Shown: positions 42,709-52,970 of the stretch, piece after piece
Layout of the letters: every line of letters begins with the position of its first letter
How positions within the stretch are numbered: position 1 is the stretch's first letter
Assembly (NCBI GenBank): GCA_951799405.1
Contig: OX637340.1
Coordinates: forward strand, 1,488,001 to 1,552,000
Direction of reading: 5' to 3'
Source of the DNA: Agapetus fuscipes
Taxonomy: Eukaryota > Arthropoda > Insecta > Trichoptera > Glossosomatidae
DNA length: 64,000 bases
Program-made: the position numbers and the translations under genes
Notes under the pieces: generated by a model
What the model was told of the DNA's origin: nothing
Databases searched by the model: none
What the model saw: only the letters and a program-made list of their open reading frames with translations

Positions 42709-44340
42709 TGAAAATAGCTGAATCTGATGTTTCATTTGATCATCACACTTCTTTAACGCCAGAAATGTCCATGGCAGACATGGGTAAAACGTTCGGAAGC
42801 TACAACTCCAATGGACTACGGGAACAAATGCTGGAATGCAGCTTTCTTTCTGATAAGAAGACTGCAAGTTTCGGTATTTTTATTTGTAATTTTTCTGGAT
42901 GCAATTGAAACGTTTTGAACTAAGATTACTAGTTTGCATATATTTGGTCAATTTTGAATTGATAACACATGATAAAGAACTAAAAGTAGTAATTTAGAAT
43001 TTTTTCGACAGTGTGATACATTTATGGAAGCGGAGAAAATGACATTCTCTGGATTCTTGTTTATATGATTTTGGTTAAATTCCTGGACGACTCATGTTTT
43101 TATTGTAGAGAAAAATGCGTTAATTTTTATATTTGTAAACAAGTTAGTAGAAACACAATTGGCACTATAAGAAAAAATGTAAAATTGAGTAAAAATATGT
43201 GATTTTTTAGACGTTAGCACAAGCCAATTTCTCCAAAAGAGTAGCTACGGTTTCAATTTAAATTATCCTTCTCAGCTTCTGGAAGTTGTGACTTGAGGTA
43301 TTTTCCGAAAAGGGGGCGCTTTCCGAGCACTCGCCGAGAAACTTTTCTTGAACCAAAATGAATAGAGTACCTCGACGTGACTCTTTCTTTTGAGGTGTTT
43401 CTACTGAAAATTTAGTGCAACTCACCATTTCACTCACGTGTGAAAATAAAGAAAATTTCCATTTCTTGAGTGGATATTCTTGGCTGAGAAAATGTAATTA
43501 AAATTGAAAAATTGAGGTTTCTCGGTGAACTTTTTAATTTATTTTTACACTCAGTATTGGATTTTTTAATAGCAATGTTATTATGCTTTTTTTCCCCGAA
43601 AAAAAATTATTGAAACAAACGGGAAATATCGTGTGATTCTATTATATTTTCTAGAAAATAGTGGTTTATTTAATCAACGTTTAGTTTTAAGTATTTTATT
43701 TTATTTTATTTAACAAAGCCAATAGTTGGAAAAAATTTATAAATAGATAAAAAAAAAGGAGAAATAAGGATTTGAGCCGAGACAATAAAGATGAGATGAG
43801 TTCATTCTTCTTGATTCTCAAAAGTGTCTTTTTATTTTATTCCATTCTAAAGATGAATGAAATAAGCATTACTTTTAACAAAATGTTGTACATTATTCTA
43901 AGAATCTCATCGTTATTTTTACAAGATTTGTTAAAAAATACCATTCTTTATGACCATTCTGAATCCAGAAAACAACATTTATTGTAGTCATTTTTCTAAA
44001 AATCGTAGAATCATAAGTTGCTACGACTCCATGGATGAGACTATGAAAATGTTAGATACATTTCAAGCAAAGCCAGTTGACAGTAGGACCTACGACCACT
44101 ATTCATGATCATGCACCAAAAATTGTGAATATTTCAACAGGTCTGCATTTCAACTGCACGTCACCGCAAGCGGGGCATGAATTTAACACTGTCCCCCGTA
44201 CAGGACAACACACTATATTATACTTCAAGGCAGGGGCGAAGGGTTGTAGGCTTTAACGCAATTGGTAAAAGTTTTATAAAATTACGCTAGAGGACGTTGA
44301 AATTAAGTATCCAGAATGATATTAATACAACTTTTGTTAA
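42709..44340. other. No gene or recognised repeat over ~1.6 kb
   Basis: Open frames of 66 and 71 codons at 42708 and 43772 have no known motif. Composition is AT-rich throughout. Confidence 0.45.
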
Positions 44341-44672
44341 TGCAACTAAACTACACATATAGAGTAACTTCTTGCCTGCCTTATGTCGCATGTGGTGATT
44401 CGGGACCTATTTATGTTTACGGTTAAGGGGGCCGGCCTCACACCAATCACTTTCAGTTAAAGTGGGGGTTTCCCAGCTCCCGGTGGGGCTGGTTCTGATT
44501 TCTTGCGAAGGCTGAGTAAACCTTGAGATCGAACCCTTGCTCTCGGCATGGAATGCAAGCATTCTACATTTTAAAATATACATAAATGGTATTTTTTTGT
44601 GCTCCGCCGGGATTCGAGCCCACAACCTTCCATTCAGAGTCTGAAGTGCTACCACTGAACTACGGACCGGTC
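44341..44672 (-). repeat. SINE-B/SINE-A dimer, internally deleted, inverted
   Basis: Minus strand: SINE-B head to ATTTTAAAAT, then directly the SINE-A internal part beginning at GTAGAATGCTTGC. The linker and second A box are lost. Confidence 0.75.
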
Positions 44673-44711
44673 AAATCATCCAAATATATAGGTTAAATAT
44701 TATGCTCCCAC

Positions 44712-44966
44712 ACATGTTCCTTGACTGATAGGTTGGTACGAGGCTGACCACCCGTGCTGTAAAAATCGGTTCACTTTTGCCAATGCCACCCCGGTTCAGG
44801 GAACGGCGGCAGGAGTGGCAAGGTTTATGTCCATGTGAGGTTTTCTTTATTTGTATGCACGCATGCAGAATGTGTAGGCGCGAACCTACATGTGCCTGTC
44901 TGTGGGCATGCATTTCATATGAGCCTTAAATGCTTACATATCCTTGCAGCTTAGATTATAGATTAT
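44712..44966 (+). repeat. nLTR-2 3' UTR, variant subfamily
   Basis: Same diagnostic changes as 26267-26520 (CCACCCGTGCTG, CCCCGGTTCAGG). Tail ATTATAGATTATAG. Confidence 0.85.
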
Positions 44967-44984
44967 AGAAATATTATCCAAAAA

Positions 44985-45150
44985 ATCATCATCATGAGGG
45001 GTGGGTATTCGATAAATTCTTAATCCTTTTTCATTCCTGTCTATTCATCGAAATTAGTCTCCAGATACCTATATCTGCCTTGCTTGCGTCTATGTTGACA
45101 CCATCCAACCATCGTATCTTTGGCCTTCCTGTGGCGCTATTCTGCTAATT
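44985..45150 (-). pseudogene. LINE C-terminal fragment
   Basis: Minus strand codes a RRKAKDTMVGWCQH-like stretch related to the W-L-D-G-V-N motif of some LINE ORF ends, with an (ATG)n end. Short and broken. Confidence 0.45.
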
Positions 45151-45492
45151 CCTCAAACTTTGGATATCAATCCAAGCGCTTGCGAAAGAACTCAATAGAT
45201 AAAAAATCACAGTGCACCTTATTTTTGGACACGAATCGCTATCTCGTCGCTTAAAGGTCTTAAAATTTTTAGCAGAGTAGCGCTTCTGGTCTCTTGTGCT
45301 GAAAATTGTAGGTACTTTATATGATTGCTATTCTAGTTATGTGACCAGACTATTGTATTTAGATGGATGTGATCACAATATTTGGCTCATAGAGCTTTTT
45401 TTTGTACCAAAGACGTCACAAAAATCAATCTCATCTCACACTGAACCGTTGATAGATGCAATCAAGATCTCAGTATTTATAGAAGTCATTAA

Positions 45493-45704
45493 CTATTCCT
45501 TGACTTATATGTTTGTATGAGGCTCACTAAGCAAACTGTAAAGCATGTTTCACCATGCAAATGCCATCCTTGTTTCAGGAAAGCTCACCAAAAATTGCAG
45601 GGTCTATGTTTATTTGAGGCTTGGATTTCAATTTGTAAGCGCACATTTACCATTTGTAAGCGCGAAATTCTATGAATGTAAATATATCTTTGCAACTAAG
45701 ATTA
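45493..45704 (+). repeat. nLTR-2 3' UTR, divergent
   Basis: CCTTGACTTATATGTTTG to TTGCAACTAAGATTATAG. Confidence 0.75.
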
Positions 45705-45799
45705 TAGAACTATGTTTTAGTAGTGTGAAACGGGAAATCATCGTTTTTGAGTCTCTCTCTCTTCAATTTTATAATCAAAACAAAGTTTAATATTTTTTT

Positions 45800-45990
45800 G
45801 CAGCCGCGCTTCCATTTTTGGTTTCCCTCACCCTTCGCAACTGCAGTGCAGCATCCAGGCTATACGGCACAGTACGGCCATGCATTTTGCACGCGACAGA
45901 TGCGTCACTTCCGCGTGCGTCCGCGGCGACCGCCTGCAGCTGTAGGAGCAGCCGGGAACGGACGGACGCCTGCGATCCGTTCTCCATACA
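45800..45990. other. GC-rich, CpG-rich island, nature unknown
   Basis: Clearly different in composition from its surroundings. Contains CCGCGTGCGTCCGCGGCGAC-type sequence. Open frames exist on both strands but none carries a known motif. CAGTG at 45841 and CACTG near 45989 could be transposon ends, but I see no duplication. Could also be an exon or promoter fragment. Confidence 0.35.
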
Positions 45991-46054
45991 CTGTATCCCA
46001 AATATTTAGTATTAAGCAGTACATTTAAACTCAAGTATGAAGTTTCACCCTCAG

Positions 46055-46125
46055 CATTACAAGGTCGAAAGAGACATTGCAATCACCGATCTTTGATACA
46101 AGTGGCACTGAAAGAAAAAGAGTAG
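46055..46125 (+). repeat. nLTR-4 3' end scrap
   Basis: AAGTGGCACTGAAAGAAAAAG matches the 3' end at 16435-16460. Confidence 0.45.
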
Positions 46126-46189
46126 ATTTTCAGTTTTTACATAATTTTGTTAAATTTCTATCATCTTAAAATCATCGTAAAGAAGTGTG

Positions 46190-46582
46190 TGAGTACAGAA
46201 AGAAATGGCGGATGATCTGTGATGTTGACGGCTAGGGTTTTTTTTAAAATTAGAATTCGTTTTTTGTTAGTTTTTGATGTCCATACCTGTGATAATTTGT
46301 TGATATTAAAAATGTAATTTGTTGTGAATGTTCATTGGCTTATAGGTTGGTATGCGGCTGACCTCCCATGTTGTATAAAGTGGTTCACTTTGCAAATGCC
46401 ACCCCTGTTTCAGGGGAGGTCAGCAGGAGTTGCAGGGTGTATGTTCATTTGAGATTTTGGTTTTTATGTTGTAGGGTCACATGCGGCATGCGCAAGCGCG
46501 AACTTGTACGTGTAATGCATGTAATGTGAATCCCCAATGTTACATATCTTTGCAACTTAGATTACATTAGATTAGATTAGAT
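46190..46582 (+). repeat. nLTR-2 LINE 3' end with ORF tail
   Basis: GAAAGAAATGGCGGATGATC, spacer, then the full 3' UTR and (GATTA)n tail. Confirms the ORF-to-UTR linkage seen at 5938-6382. Confidence 0.8.
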
Positions 46583-46639
46583 CTGATGCTAGAGAGATAT
46601 CTTGCGGGATCTGTTGTCGTGGTTTATGGGAGTTGGGAG

Positions 46640-46687
46640 CTTCCGGACGTTTTGCCCAAGACTACGAGGGGCTTCTTCAGCGTGAAG
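46640..46687 (-). ncRNA. Hammerhead-like motif, one core change
   Basis: Minus strand: helix I CTTC(a)CG/CGGAAG, core CTGAAGA, helix II GCCC/GGGC, then AAAACGTC (G12 changed to A) with a GTC cleavage triplet. Confidence 0.4.
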
Positions 46688-46789
46688 AATGATGATGAAG
46701 ATGATCTTGATAAAAACCTACAACTCTTATTCTATCGTCATCATTTACGTATGCTCGGAAGCTCTAAATGAGCTTAGACTGAATCCAAG

Positions 46790-46915
46790 ATTCTTCGAAT
46801 TTCATGTCTGTTCATCACTTTTTTTGCTTTCTAGCTACGTATGCCTGTATCTGCGTTGGTACCGTTAATCAATCCATCGCATTTTTGGCCTTTCTGGGCT
46901 AAACATCTCATCTCC
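46790..46915 (-). repeat. LINE fragment similar to 44985-45150
   Basis: The GTATCTGCGTTGGTACCG and TTTTTGGCCTTTCTGG blocks parallel the other copy. Heavily decayed. Confidence 0.4.
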
Positions 46916-46995
46916 TAATATTTGTAAGTGAACAGCTGATTAGTCTTCATACAAATATTACCAATCTAGAGAATGGAAACAATGAATAACTATTT

Positions 46996-47165
46996 AAAAG
47001 GTATGCCAAAGGGAAGACTGGATTGATCAAGTATGGGAGACTGTAGATGATTGAAATCTACAAAATGAGAGAAATAAAGATTATGCATGGAGAGAGTGAT
47101 GAATTTCGAGGAGATGAAAGAAGTGTGCAAGGACAGAACAAAGTGGAGACACTTCTGTGAAGATA
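46996..47165 (+). pseudogene. nLTR-1-like LINE C-terminus, decayed
   Basis: Codes DWIDQVWETVDD, stop, NLQNERNKDYAW and further broken codons collinear with the 14209-14723 frame. Confidence 0.55.
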
Positions 47166-47189
47166 TTGGGTTATTTTGACTGAATGCAG

Positions 47190-47392
47190 ACTGGATACAG
47201 TGAAACAGTTTCAGTGTAGACGTTATTTTACATATTTTGGTAAACGCTTTGGTTGAGTTTAAACGCAAAGTAGCATACTTGGGCTACTGAAGGCTTTATG
47301 AACCGTACATCACGGACAAGCGTGAGCTCATGCGAGACCTGCAACATTACTACGTGCTGTGGCGTGCTGTGACGTGCTGTGACGTGCTGTGC
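47190..47392. repeat. Family G copy and 10 bp tandem repeat
   Basis: 47190-47290 holds TTGGTAAACGCTTTGGTTGA and the CATACTTGGGCTACTG end. 47351-47392 is about four units of CGTGCTGTGA. Confidence 0.45.
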
Positions 47393-47639
47393 TATTATCA
47401 GGGCAGAAGCTGTGTTGATGTAGGTCGGAAAAGATAAACTAATACATGTTTAGATACATTACTCCTAAGCTTAACTAAGCTTAATTGAGAACTGCCCTTA
47501 GAAACAGCAAATATAATATTAGAGAATAATAACTGACGTTTTTTTTACAACTTTCAATAAACACATGCTACATGAACTGGAGTTGATTTTTTTAACCAAA
47601 TTAAGCTTTTTTTAAGTTAATGGTGGAAAAATTAACAAT

Positions 47640-47926
47640 CTAATGAACAAAAAGACTAAAGTCTGGATGATTTATAAGAACTATGTATGTATCGGAAAAA
47701 AGCGGTTGAGCTGCAATGTTGGCAGCTAAGGCTTTTTAATGAATGTTCATTTTTAACTGTTTTATTGTATCTAATTCATGATTGATATTCATGCTTTGAG
47801 ATTGGGTTTTTATATTGCAGGTCCACATGCGACATGTGTGAGCGCGAAACTATGCGTGTCTGCTTGTGAGTATGCATTTAATATGAATCTCAAATGCTAC
47901 ATATCTTTGCAACTTAGATTTAGATT
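47640..47926 (+). repeat. nLTR-2 LINE 3' end, internally deleted
   Basis: ORF-tail-like AAAAAGCGGTTGAGCTGC, spacer, then only the second half of the 3' UTR from TTTGAGATTGGGTTTT. Confidence 0.65.
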
Positions 47927-48156
47927 GTTTGTTTTTTTTTAATAAGTTAAAAGCAGAATTTTACTTTTGTTTCTTAATTTACATGTAGGTATGGAATATA
48001 TAACCGATATATTGTAATTATCTTAAATAACACCACGTACATTGATTTTTGTGCTTCAATCTGGAAAACATTTCTAGCCTTTTCTTACACGTTTTCCCAT
48101 TTTAGTACTTTGTGTCTTGTTTGAATAAACCATTTAAATGTAAAATGGTATGCTTA

Positions 48157-48445
48157 ATGGGGCATCCACACGCTTGCCAACCTAGCACAAGTCAAGCGCA
48201 CAGTGTGTCGTCTAGAACATGCTAGCTGGACAAAATTTTGTCTAATGGACTCATTTTGTCCAGCTAGTATGTTCTAGACGACACACTGTGCACTTGGCTA
48301 CAAGGCAAGCGCACAGTGTGTCGTCTAGAACATGCTAGCTGGACAAAATTAGTCCATTAGACAAATTTTTGTCCAGCTAGCATGTTCTAGACGACACACT
48401 GTGCGCTTGACTTGTGAATGGTTGGCAAGCGTGTGGACGCCCCAT
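48157..48445. mobile_element. 289 bp double-hairpin MITE
   Basis: Outer inverted repeats of ATGGGGCATCCACACGC (48157-48173, 48429-48445). Inside, two tandem hairpins each have arms CACAGTGTGTCGTCTAGAAC... and loops of ~20 bases, so the same ~38 bp word occurs four times in alternating orientation. Flanks TTA and AAA give no clear duplication. PIF/Harbinger or hAT origin is possible. Confidence 0.7.
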
Positions 48446-48629
48446 AAAATGTTAAATGTCTTCACTTACTTACCTTTTAATATGCACCATTTCACTCCGT
48501 ACAATGTATCAGTTTGTTCTTATTTTAGAGACACAAAGGATGTCCTTATATTCAGGTTGAAGAAGTGAAGTCTTTAAGTAAACTGATGCTTGGGAAGATA
48601 GCCTCTTCCTTGTAGGATCTGTGCAACAA

Positions 48630-48745
48630 GTTAGATAAAAATATTTATGAAAACTAAAACTCTTAATGGTGGCATTGTTTTGGTTTCCATACAATTTTTG
48701 GTAAACGCTGTTGTTGAGTTTAAACTTATTTTATACTAGGGATCC
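48630..48745. repeat. Family G copy
   Basis: ATGAAAACTAAAACTCTTAA, TTGGTAAACGCTGTTGTTGA and TTTTATACTAGGGATC. Confidence 0.4.
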
Positions 48746-49003
48746 TTGTATGTAAACGGATTCAGGTGGACAAAGTAACTAAGTGAGGGAAACATAAATA
48801 GTTTCTCAGTATTCTCCTCGACTTGATTTGCTTTGTTTCATTTTGTAAAGTGAGCAATTGGAAAATAATTGGGTTTATATTTATTTTTTCTACGACTGAA
48901 TTTTTTTTTTTTAAACATAAGATTTTATGAAAGATGTGGTTTTATTAAAGAAGTCAATTTAAAAATTGTGGTTATGTTGAGAACCATTAAAATGTATTCA
49001 TGA

Positions 49004-49192
49004 TCTAAATCTAAATCTAAGCTGCAAAGATATATATCATTTAAGATTAATATTCAACGCATTCCCACAAGCAGACATATATCATTTCGCGCCAACATAT
49101 GCCGCATGTGGACCTACAATATAAAAATCCAATCTCAAATGAACATAAGCCCTGCAACTCTTGCCGACCTTCCCTGAAACAGGGATGACATG
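49004..49192 (-). repeat. nLTR-2 3' UTR, partial, inverted
   Basis: (CTAAAT)n tail, then the 3' two thirds of the unit, ending in AACAGGGATGACA. Confidence 0.75.
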
Positions 49193-49272
49193 ATTATACT
49201 ATTATTCAGTAAAACTCTAATTTCATTCTTAAATGTCCAAAATAAATAGAAAACAGTTTTTACTTCATATTA

Positions 49273-49329
49273 ATCTAGTCACTCCAAAAATCTAGCTCAC
49301 TCCAAAAATCTAGCTCACTCCACAAATCC
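49273..49329. repeat. 18 bp tandem repeat, ~3 units
   Basis: TCACTCCAAAAATCTAGC repeated, the last unit slightly changed. Confidence 0.75.
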
Positions 49330-49754
49330 TAATTGGTTGAGTAAATGTTATTTATTTTAAGGTAAAATCATTCTTAAACAAAATATGATAGATGTTAGTC
49401 TTAAACGAGTTTGCTTTTTCGTAGAAATTTTCTTGAATATATGTATTTTTTTCACAGAAAATAGGTTTTCAAGTTTATGTACCTACACAGGATTTTTTAT
49501 GTAAAACTAAAAAAAATACTGTTGCTTTATTTGACAACTTAATTCCCTGGAGAGGCAAAAAAATGTTAAAATATAATTTTTTGTGTCACAATATTAGCAA
49601 AAAATGATAAAAAGAATATATAATGAGGTAACTATCAATATTGATTTTTAAGTTTATCTAGACTTATTTTCACATTGAGTGTTAATATTTTAATGTTTTG
49701 GTCAAAAAAAAAAAAACACTAGGTCCATTCTTAAATTTTAATAAACACAGGTGC

Positions 49755-49900
49755 ATTGTCTACGATTATCACATTGGACTCGCAATCGGATGATACTAGG
49801 TTCGATTCTCAGTGGAGCACAAAAATTTCATAACTGCTCTTCACGGCGTTGAAAATTTCATCTGCTTTTACTAAAATTACAGTCACCAAATCCAGCCTGC
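49755..49900 (+). repeat. SINE-B head and body, old copy
   Basis: B box GGTTCGATTCTCA, GGAGCACAAAAATTT, and GCTCTTCACGGCGTTGAAAA. The first A box is decayed. Confidence 0.55.
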
Positions 49901-49904
49901 TTTT

Positions 49905-50062
49905 TGCATCGGAAAGTTTGATTATCGTGAATGAAAAACCTGCTACATCGATTGAACAAGAGCACCATGCCCCTCTTTCTAGCCGCATCATCCAACGTGA
50001 GAATAGTCATGATGATGGCCGATTTTTGATAGAGGTGACACTATAAAAAGAAGAAGAATGTT
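49905..50062 (+). pseudogene. nLTR-4 LINE C-terminal scrap
   Basis: Codes a decayed version of the 16320-16440 frame. The sense is recognisable from CACCATGCCCCTCTTTCTAG to GCCGATTTTTGATAGAG, followed by GAAGAAG. Confidence 0.55.
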
Positions 50063-50125
50063 TGATTCACGTAAAATATCGCTCATCAAATAAAAAAGCA
50101 AATTTGTATTTTTCATTCATTTATT

Positions 50126-50388
50126 ATTCCTTGACTTATAAGTTGGTATGAGGCTGACCACCCATACAGGAGGCAGGCATACTTTAAAAAAATAGTCCAC
50201 TATGCCAAAGTTTTAGGGGAAGTCTGCACAAGTTGCAGGGTTTGTGTTCATTTGAGATTGTGTTTATGTTGTAAATCCACATGCAGCATGTGTAAGAGCA
50301 AACTTATACGTGTCTGCTTGTGGGATTGCATTCAATATGAATCTTAAATGTAGTTTAATATCTTTGTTACTTAGATTAGATTATATTT
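50126..50388 (+). repeat. nLTR-2 3' UTR
   Basis: Full unit with a small insertion after CCACCCATAC. The tail is interrupted by the HHR element that follows. Confidence 0.75.
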
Positions 50389-50394
50389 TTAAGT

Positions 50395-50612
50395 GTAAAT
50401 CTATTTACACAGTGAAAGTCCATTCGTAATTATTTAAAAATTCAATTGGATAAAAAAAAGAGTTTTAATGCACTTATTTATTTCTTTTTGTATGTAAAAT
50501 TTTTGCCTAATATGCCTCATTAGGCGAAAATGTTTGAGTAAAAAAAGAAATAAATAAGTGAATTAAGACTCTGTTTTTATCCAATTGAATTTTTAAATAA
50601 TATAGATTAGAT
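50395..50612. mobile_element. HHR element palindrome
   Basis: Two inverted partial copies of the 20209-20410 family joined inside the hammerhead-like centre (TTTTGCCTAATATGCC then TCATTAGGCGAAAA). GATTAGAT occurs on both sides, consistent with insertion into the preceding nLTR-2 tail. Confidence 0.65.
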
Positions 50613-50999
50613 ATTTCTGTTCACATGCACTAATTAATACCTGACCTTTCTCTCTAGTTCTGGACTATCAGCTCTACGGATTATTACAGTACAAGCGCTT
50701 TCAGGGGGAGTCGAGCGGTAGAGGCAACATTACCAGCCCACTATCTCTGTATGTAATTGCTCTCAGGCTGAAGCACCGGTAATCTGCCTCAAGGTGCCTG
50801 CCTCTACAATGAACCCGCTTATAATAGACTCGTCGAGTGTTCTCGACATTTCGGTGTTAGCGTGTATTGTTATAACTTTGTGCCAGAGTCCATTCCGACT
50901 CCTGTGTAGTCCTAACAGCAGACTTGTCGGGCTACGAAATGAGCATTTTCATTTGAATCCGTGCTGGTTACCTTTACCCCAAGCATAGAACAGTACAGT
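50613..50999. other. No gene assigned; GC-richer patch
   Basis: 50640-50990 is GC-richer than its surroundings. The 64-codon frame at 50794 has no known motif. Confidence 0.4.
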
Positions 51000-51152
51000 A
51001 TCCCAACCTCATACTCAACCGTTGCGTTTAACGAGAAATGAAACGAAATTTAAACTCTCTCTAGGCGCGGTGTTTTAGTTTACTTGTATTTTTTAATAAA
51101 CGCTGTGGTTGAGTTGAAACGTAATGTTTAAAACTTGGAGTACTGTGTTTAA
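51000..51152. mobile_element. Family G MITE
   Basis: Ends ACAGTATCCCAAC and CTTGGAGTACTGT are imperfect inverted repeats, as are ACTCAACCGTTGCGTTT and AACGCTGTGGTTGAGTT inside. Confidence 0.5.
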
Positions 51153-51389
51153 TTTACTAACGACCCCAAAAAGTAATAAGCTGAAAATTTAACACGAAGT
51201 AACTCGTGTTTTAAGTATGAATAGTGTTTTCGTTGTTCGAATAAATTATAGCCTTGAGAAAAGAATTGTTGGTGCAATGAATTTTCTGGTTTGTATACTT
51301 TTTAATTTACTGGTTTGTTTGATTACGCGGTAATTCGAAAATTTGACCTAAATTGGGTACTTTACAATTCAACTGAGATGTGTATTTCT

Positions 51390-51939
51390 GACCGGTCCGT
51401 AGTCCAATGGTAACACTTCGGACTCGTGACTGGAATGTTGTGGGTTCGAATCCCGGCAGAGCACAAAATAATATCATTTATATTTTCAAATCTACTCTTT
51501 GCTGGGTTGACAACTTCATAAGCCTTTTCCAAAGATCGGTCATCAAAAGATCCATCCAGCCTTACAGCAAACTCGGTTGCTTACCTGAGAATTGGCGCTT
51601 TGTAGCGACGACCAAGCTCGTAAAAAGTCCGGTCGATAGCTTAGTTGGTAGAATGCTTGCATTCTATACTGAAAGCAAGGGTCCGATCCTCAACAAGGGT
51701 GTCAGAAATGATTTCCCGTTTCGGTGTTTATTTCAAACCTTTATACCGGTAAGGTGTACTCAGCCTTCACAAGAAATAAGTACAAGCCCCCCCGGAACTG
51801 GGAAAACCCCTTTTTAACTGAAGTGATTGGTGTGAGGCCGGCCCCCTTACCCGTAAAAATAAATAAATATCCACATGCGACCCCTTCGGAGATAACGCAG
51901 GCTAGAAGTTACACTATATGTGTAGCTTAGTTGTGTTGC
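51390..51939 (+). repeat. SINE-B/SINE-A dimer, near full-length
   Basis: First head GTAGTCCAATGGTAACAC with B box GGTTCGAATCCCG. Linker AAGCTCGTAAAAAG. Second head TAGCTTAGTTGGTAGAATGC with a decayed B box. SINE-A body to GTAGCTTAGTTGTGTTGC. Confidence 0.85.
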
Positions 51940-52017
51940 AAACACGTCTAAAGCTACTTCTTTGAGAGCTATTCAACTCCTAACATGTCGACGAGTGAAA
52001 CTCTAGTACTACTAAGC

Positions 52018-52245
52018 TACCATTTAGTGTAACTTCTTAACTCTTTTTAACTTCGCGATTTCCTAACTCTTCTTAAGTTCGCGATTTTCTCAAAGAAGTC
52101 AAATGTGGCAAGTGGAACCTATTTACATCTACAGGTAAGCCTTACTCCAATCACTTCAGTGGTAGGGGGGGGGGGGTTTCCCAGCTCCCGAGAGGGCTAG
52201 TACACATTTCTTGTGAAGGCTGAGTTAACCTTGCCGGTATATTAA
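52018..52245 (-). repeat. SINE-A body, inverted, with local duplication
   Basis: TTTCCCAGCTCCCGAGAGG and GGCTGAGTTAACCTTGCC match. CTTCGCGATTTCCTAACTC is tandemly repeated near its 3' end. Confidence 0.65.
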
Positions 52246-52689
52246 GGTTAAGAGGTACACATTTTAAAATATGTATAGAGCTTTTTTTAATTGATTAAGT
52301 AAGTATGTTCTCATGTTTCTTATTTAGTTTAGCATAATAGTAAATTTCAAAATATTATATTATATCATTCCAGGGTAGACGAAAATGTAATGTCAACAAA
52401 ATTTAGGGTGTATACTTTTTGATTAAAAAAATACAATTAAAATTACTTTATTTTGAAACCAAACATATTTCAATGCCATCATTAAAGGCCTCTTATTATC
52501 ACCAGATGTCACATCCTGCTATTAATCTATCCGTGTTGAATACAATTTGTAGGTGTGACTTTGTTTACCTAGCACCATTACCTTTTGTAGCAGCGGCTCT
52601 CAAAGTCTATCGCCTCGTAGATCCCTTATAATTTCCTTTTTCAACTCAAATACTTCAAAAACACAATTTTCTCATATTTTTAAGGGTAT

Positions 52690-52812
52690 TTTTGTTAAAA
52701 CAGTGAAAGTCCATTGTATTTTTTAATGTATACAAATATTTGTACAAAGTTATGCTCCTGAAGATGCCTTATTAGGCGAAAAAATTTAAGAAAAATAAAA
52801 TGTGAATTCAAA
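52690..52812 (+). mobile_element. HHR element, partial
   Basis: ACAGTGAAAGTCCATTGTAT, then the hammerhead-like centre, then AATAAAATGTGAATTCAAAC. One inverted arm is missing. Confidence 0.6.
52754..52790 (+). ncRNA. Hammerhead-like motif, core intact, helix I mismatched
   Basis: CTGAAGA at 52758-52764, helix II GCCT/AGGC around TATT, GAAA at 52778-52781, then AAATTTA. The helix I partner of GCTC has decayed to AAG. Confidence 0.45.
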
Positions 52813-52892
52813 CTTTCTTCTCTAAAACTTTGAAGGTATAATAAAATCCATTTTCCTTATATTGTGACCAAATAATATAATATTTACAAAAT

Positions 52893-52970
52893 GCACAAAC
52901 AGTGCAACCTCTTACAGCGTAAGCATGTGGCGAGTGGAGTCTTTTTATTACCACAAGTCTACTCCAATTT
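52893..52970 (-). repeat. SINE-A 3' scrap, inverted
   Basis: AGTGCAACCTCTTACAGCG and GCATGTGGCGAGTGGA match the reversed SINE-A 3' end. Confidence 0.4.

Noticed and set aside
45747..46028. Protein-coding exon in the GC-rich patch
   Set aside because: Open frames exist on both strands with no known domain, and high GC alone lengthens frames. Left as an unknown island.
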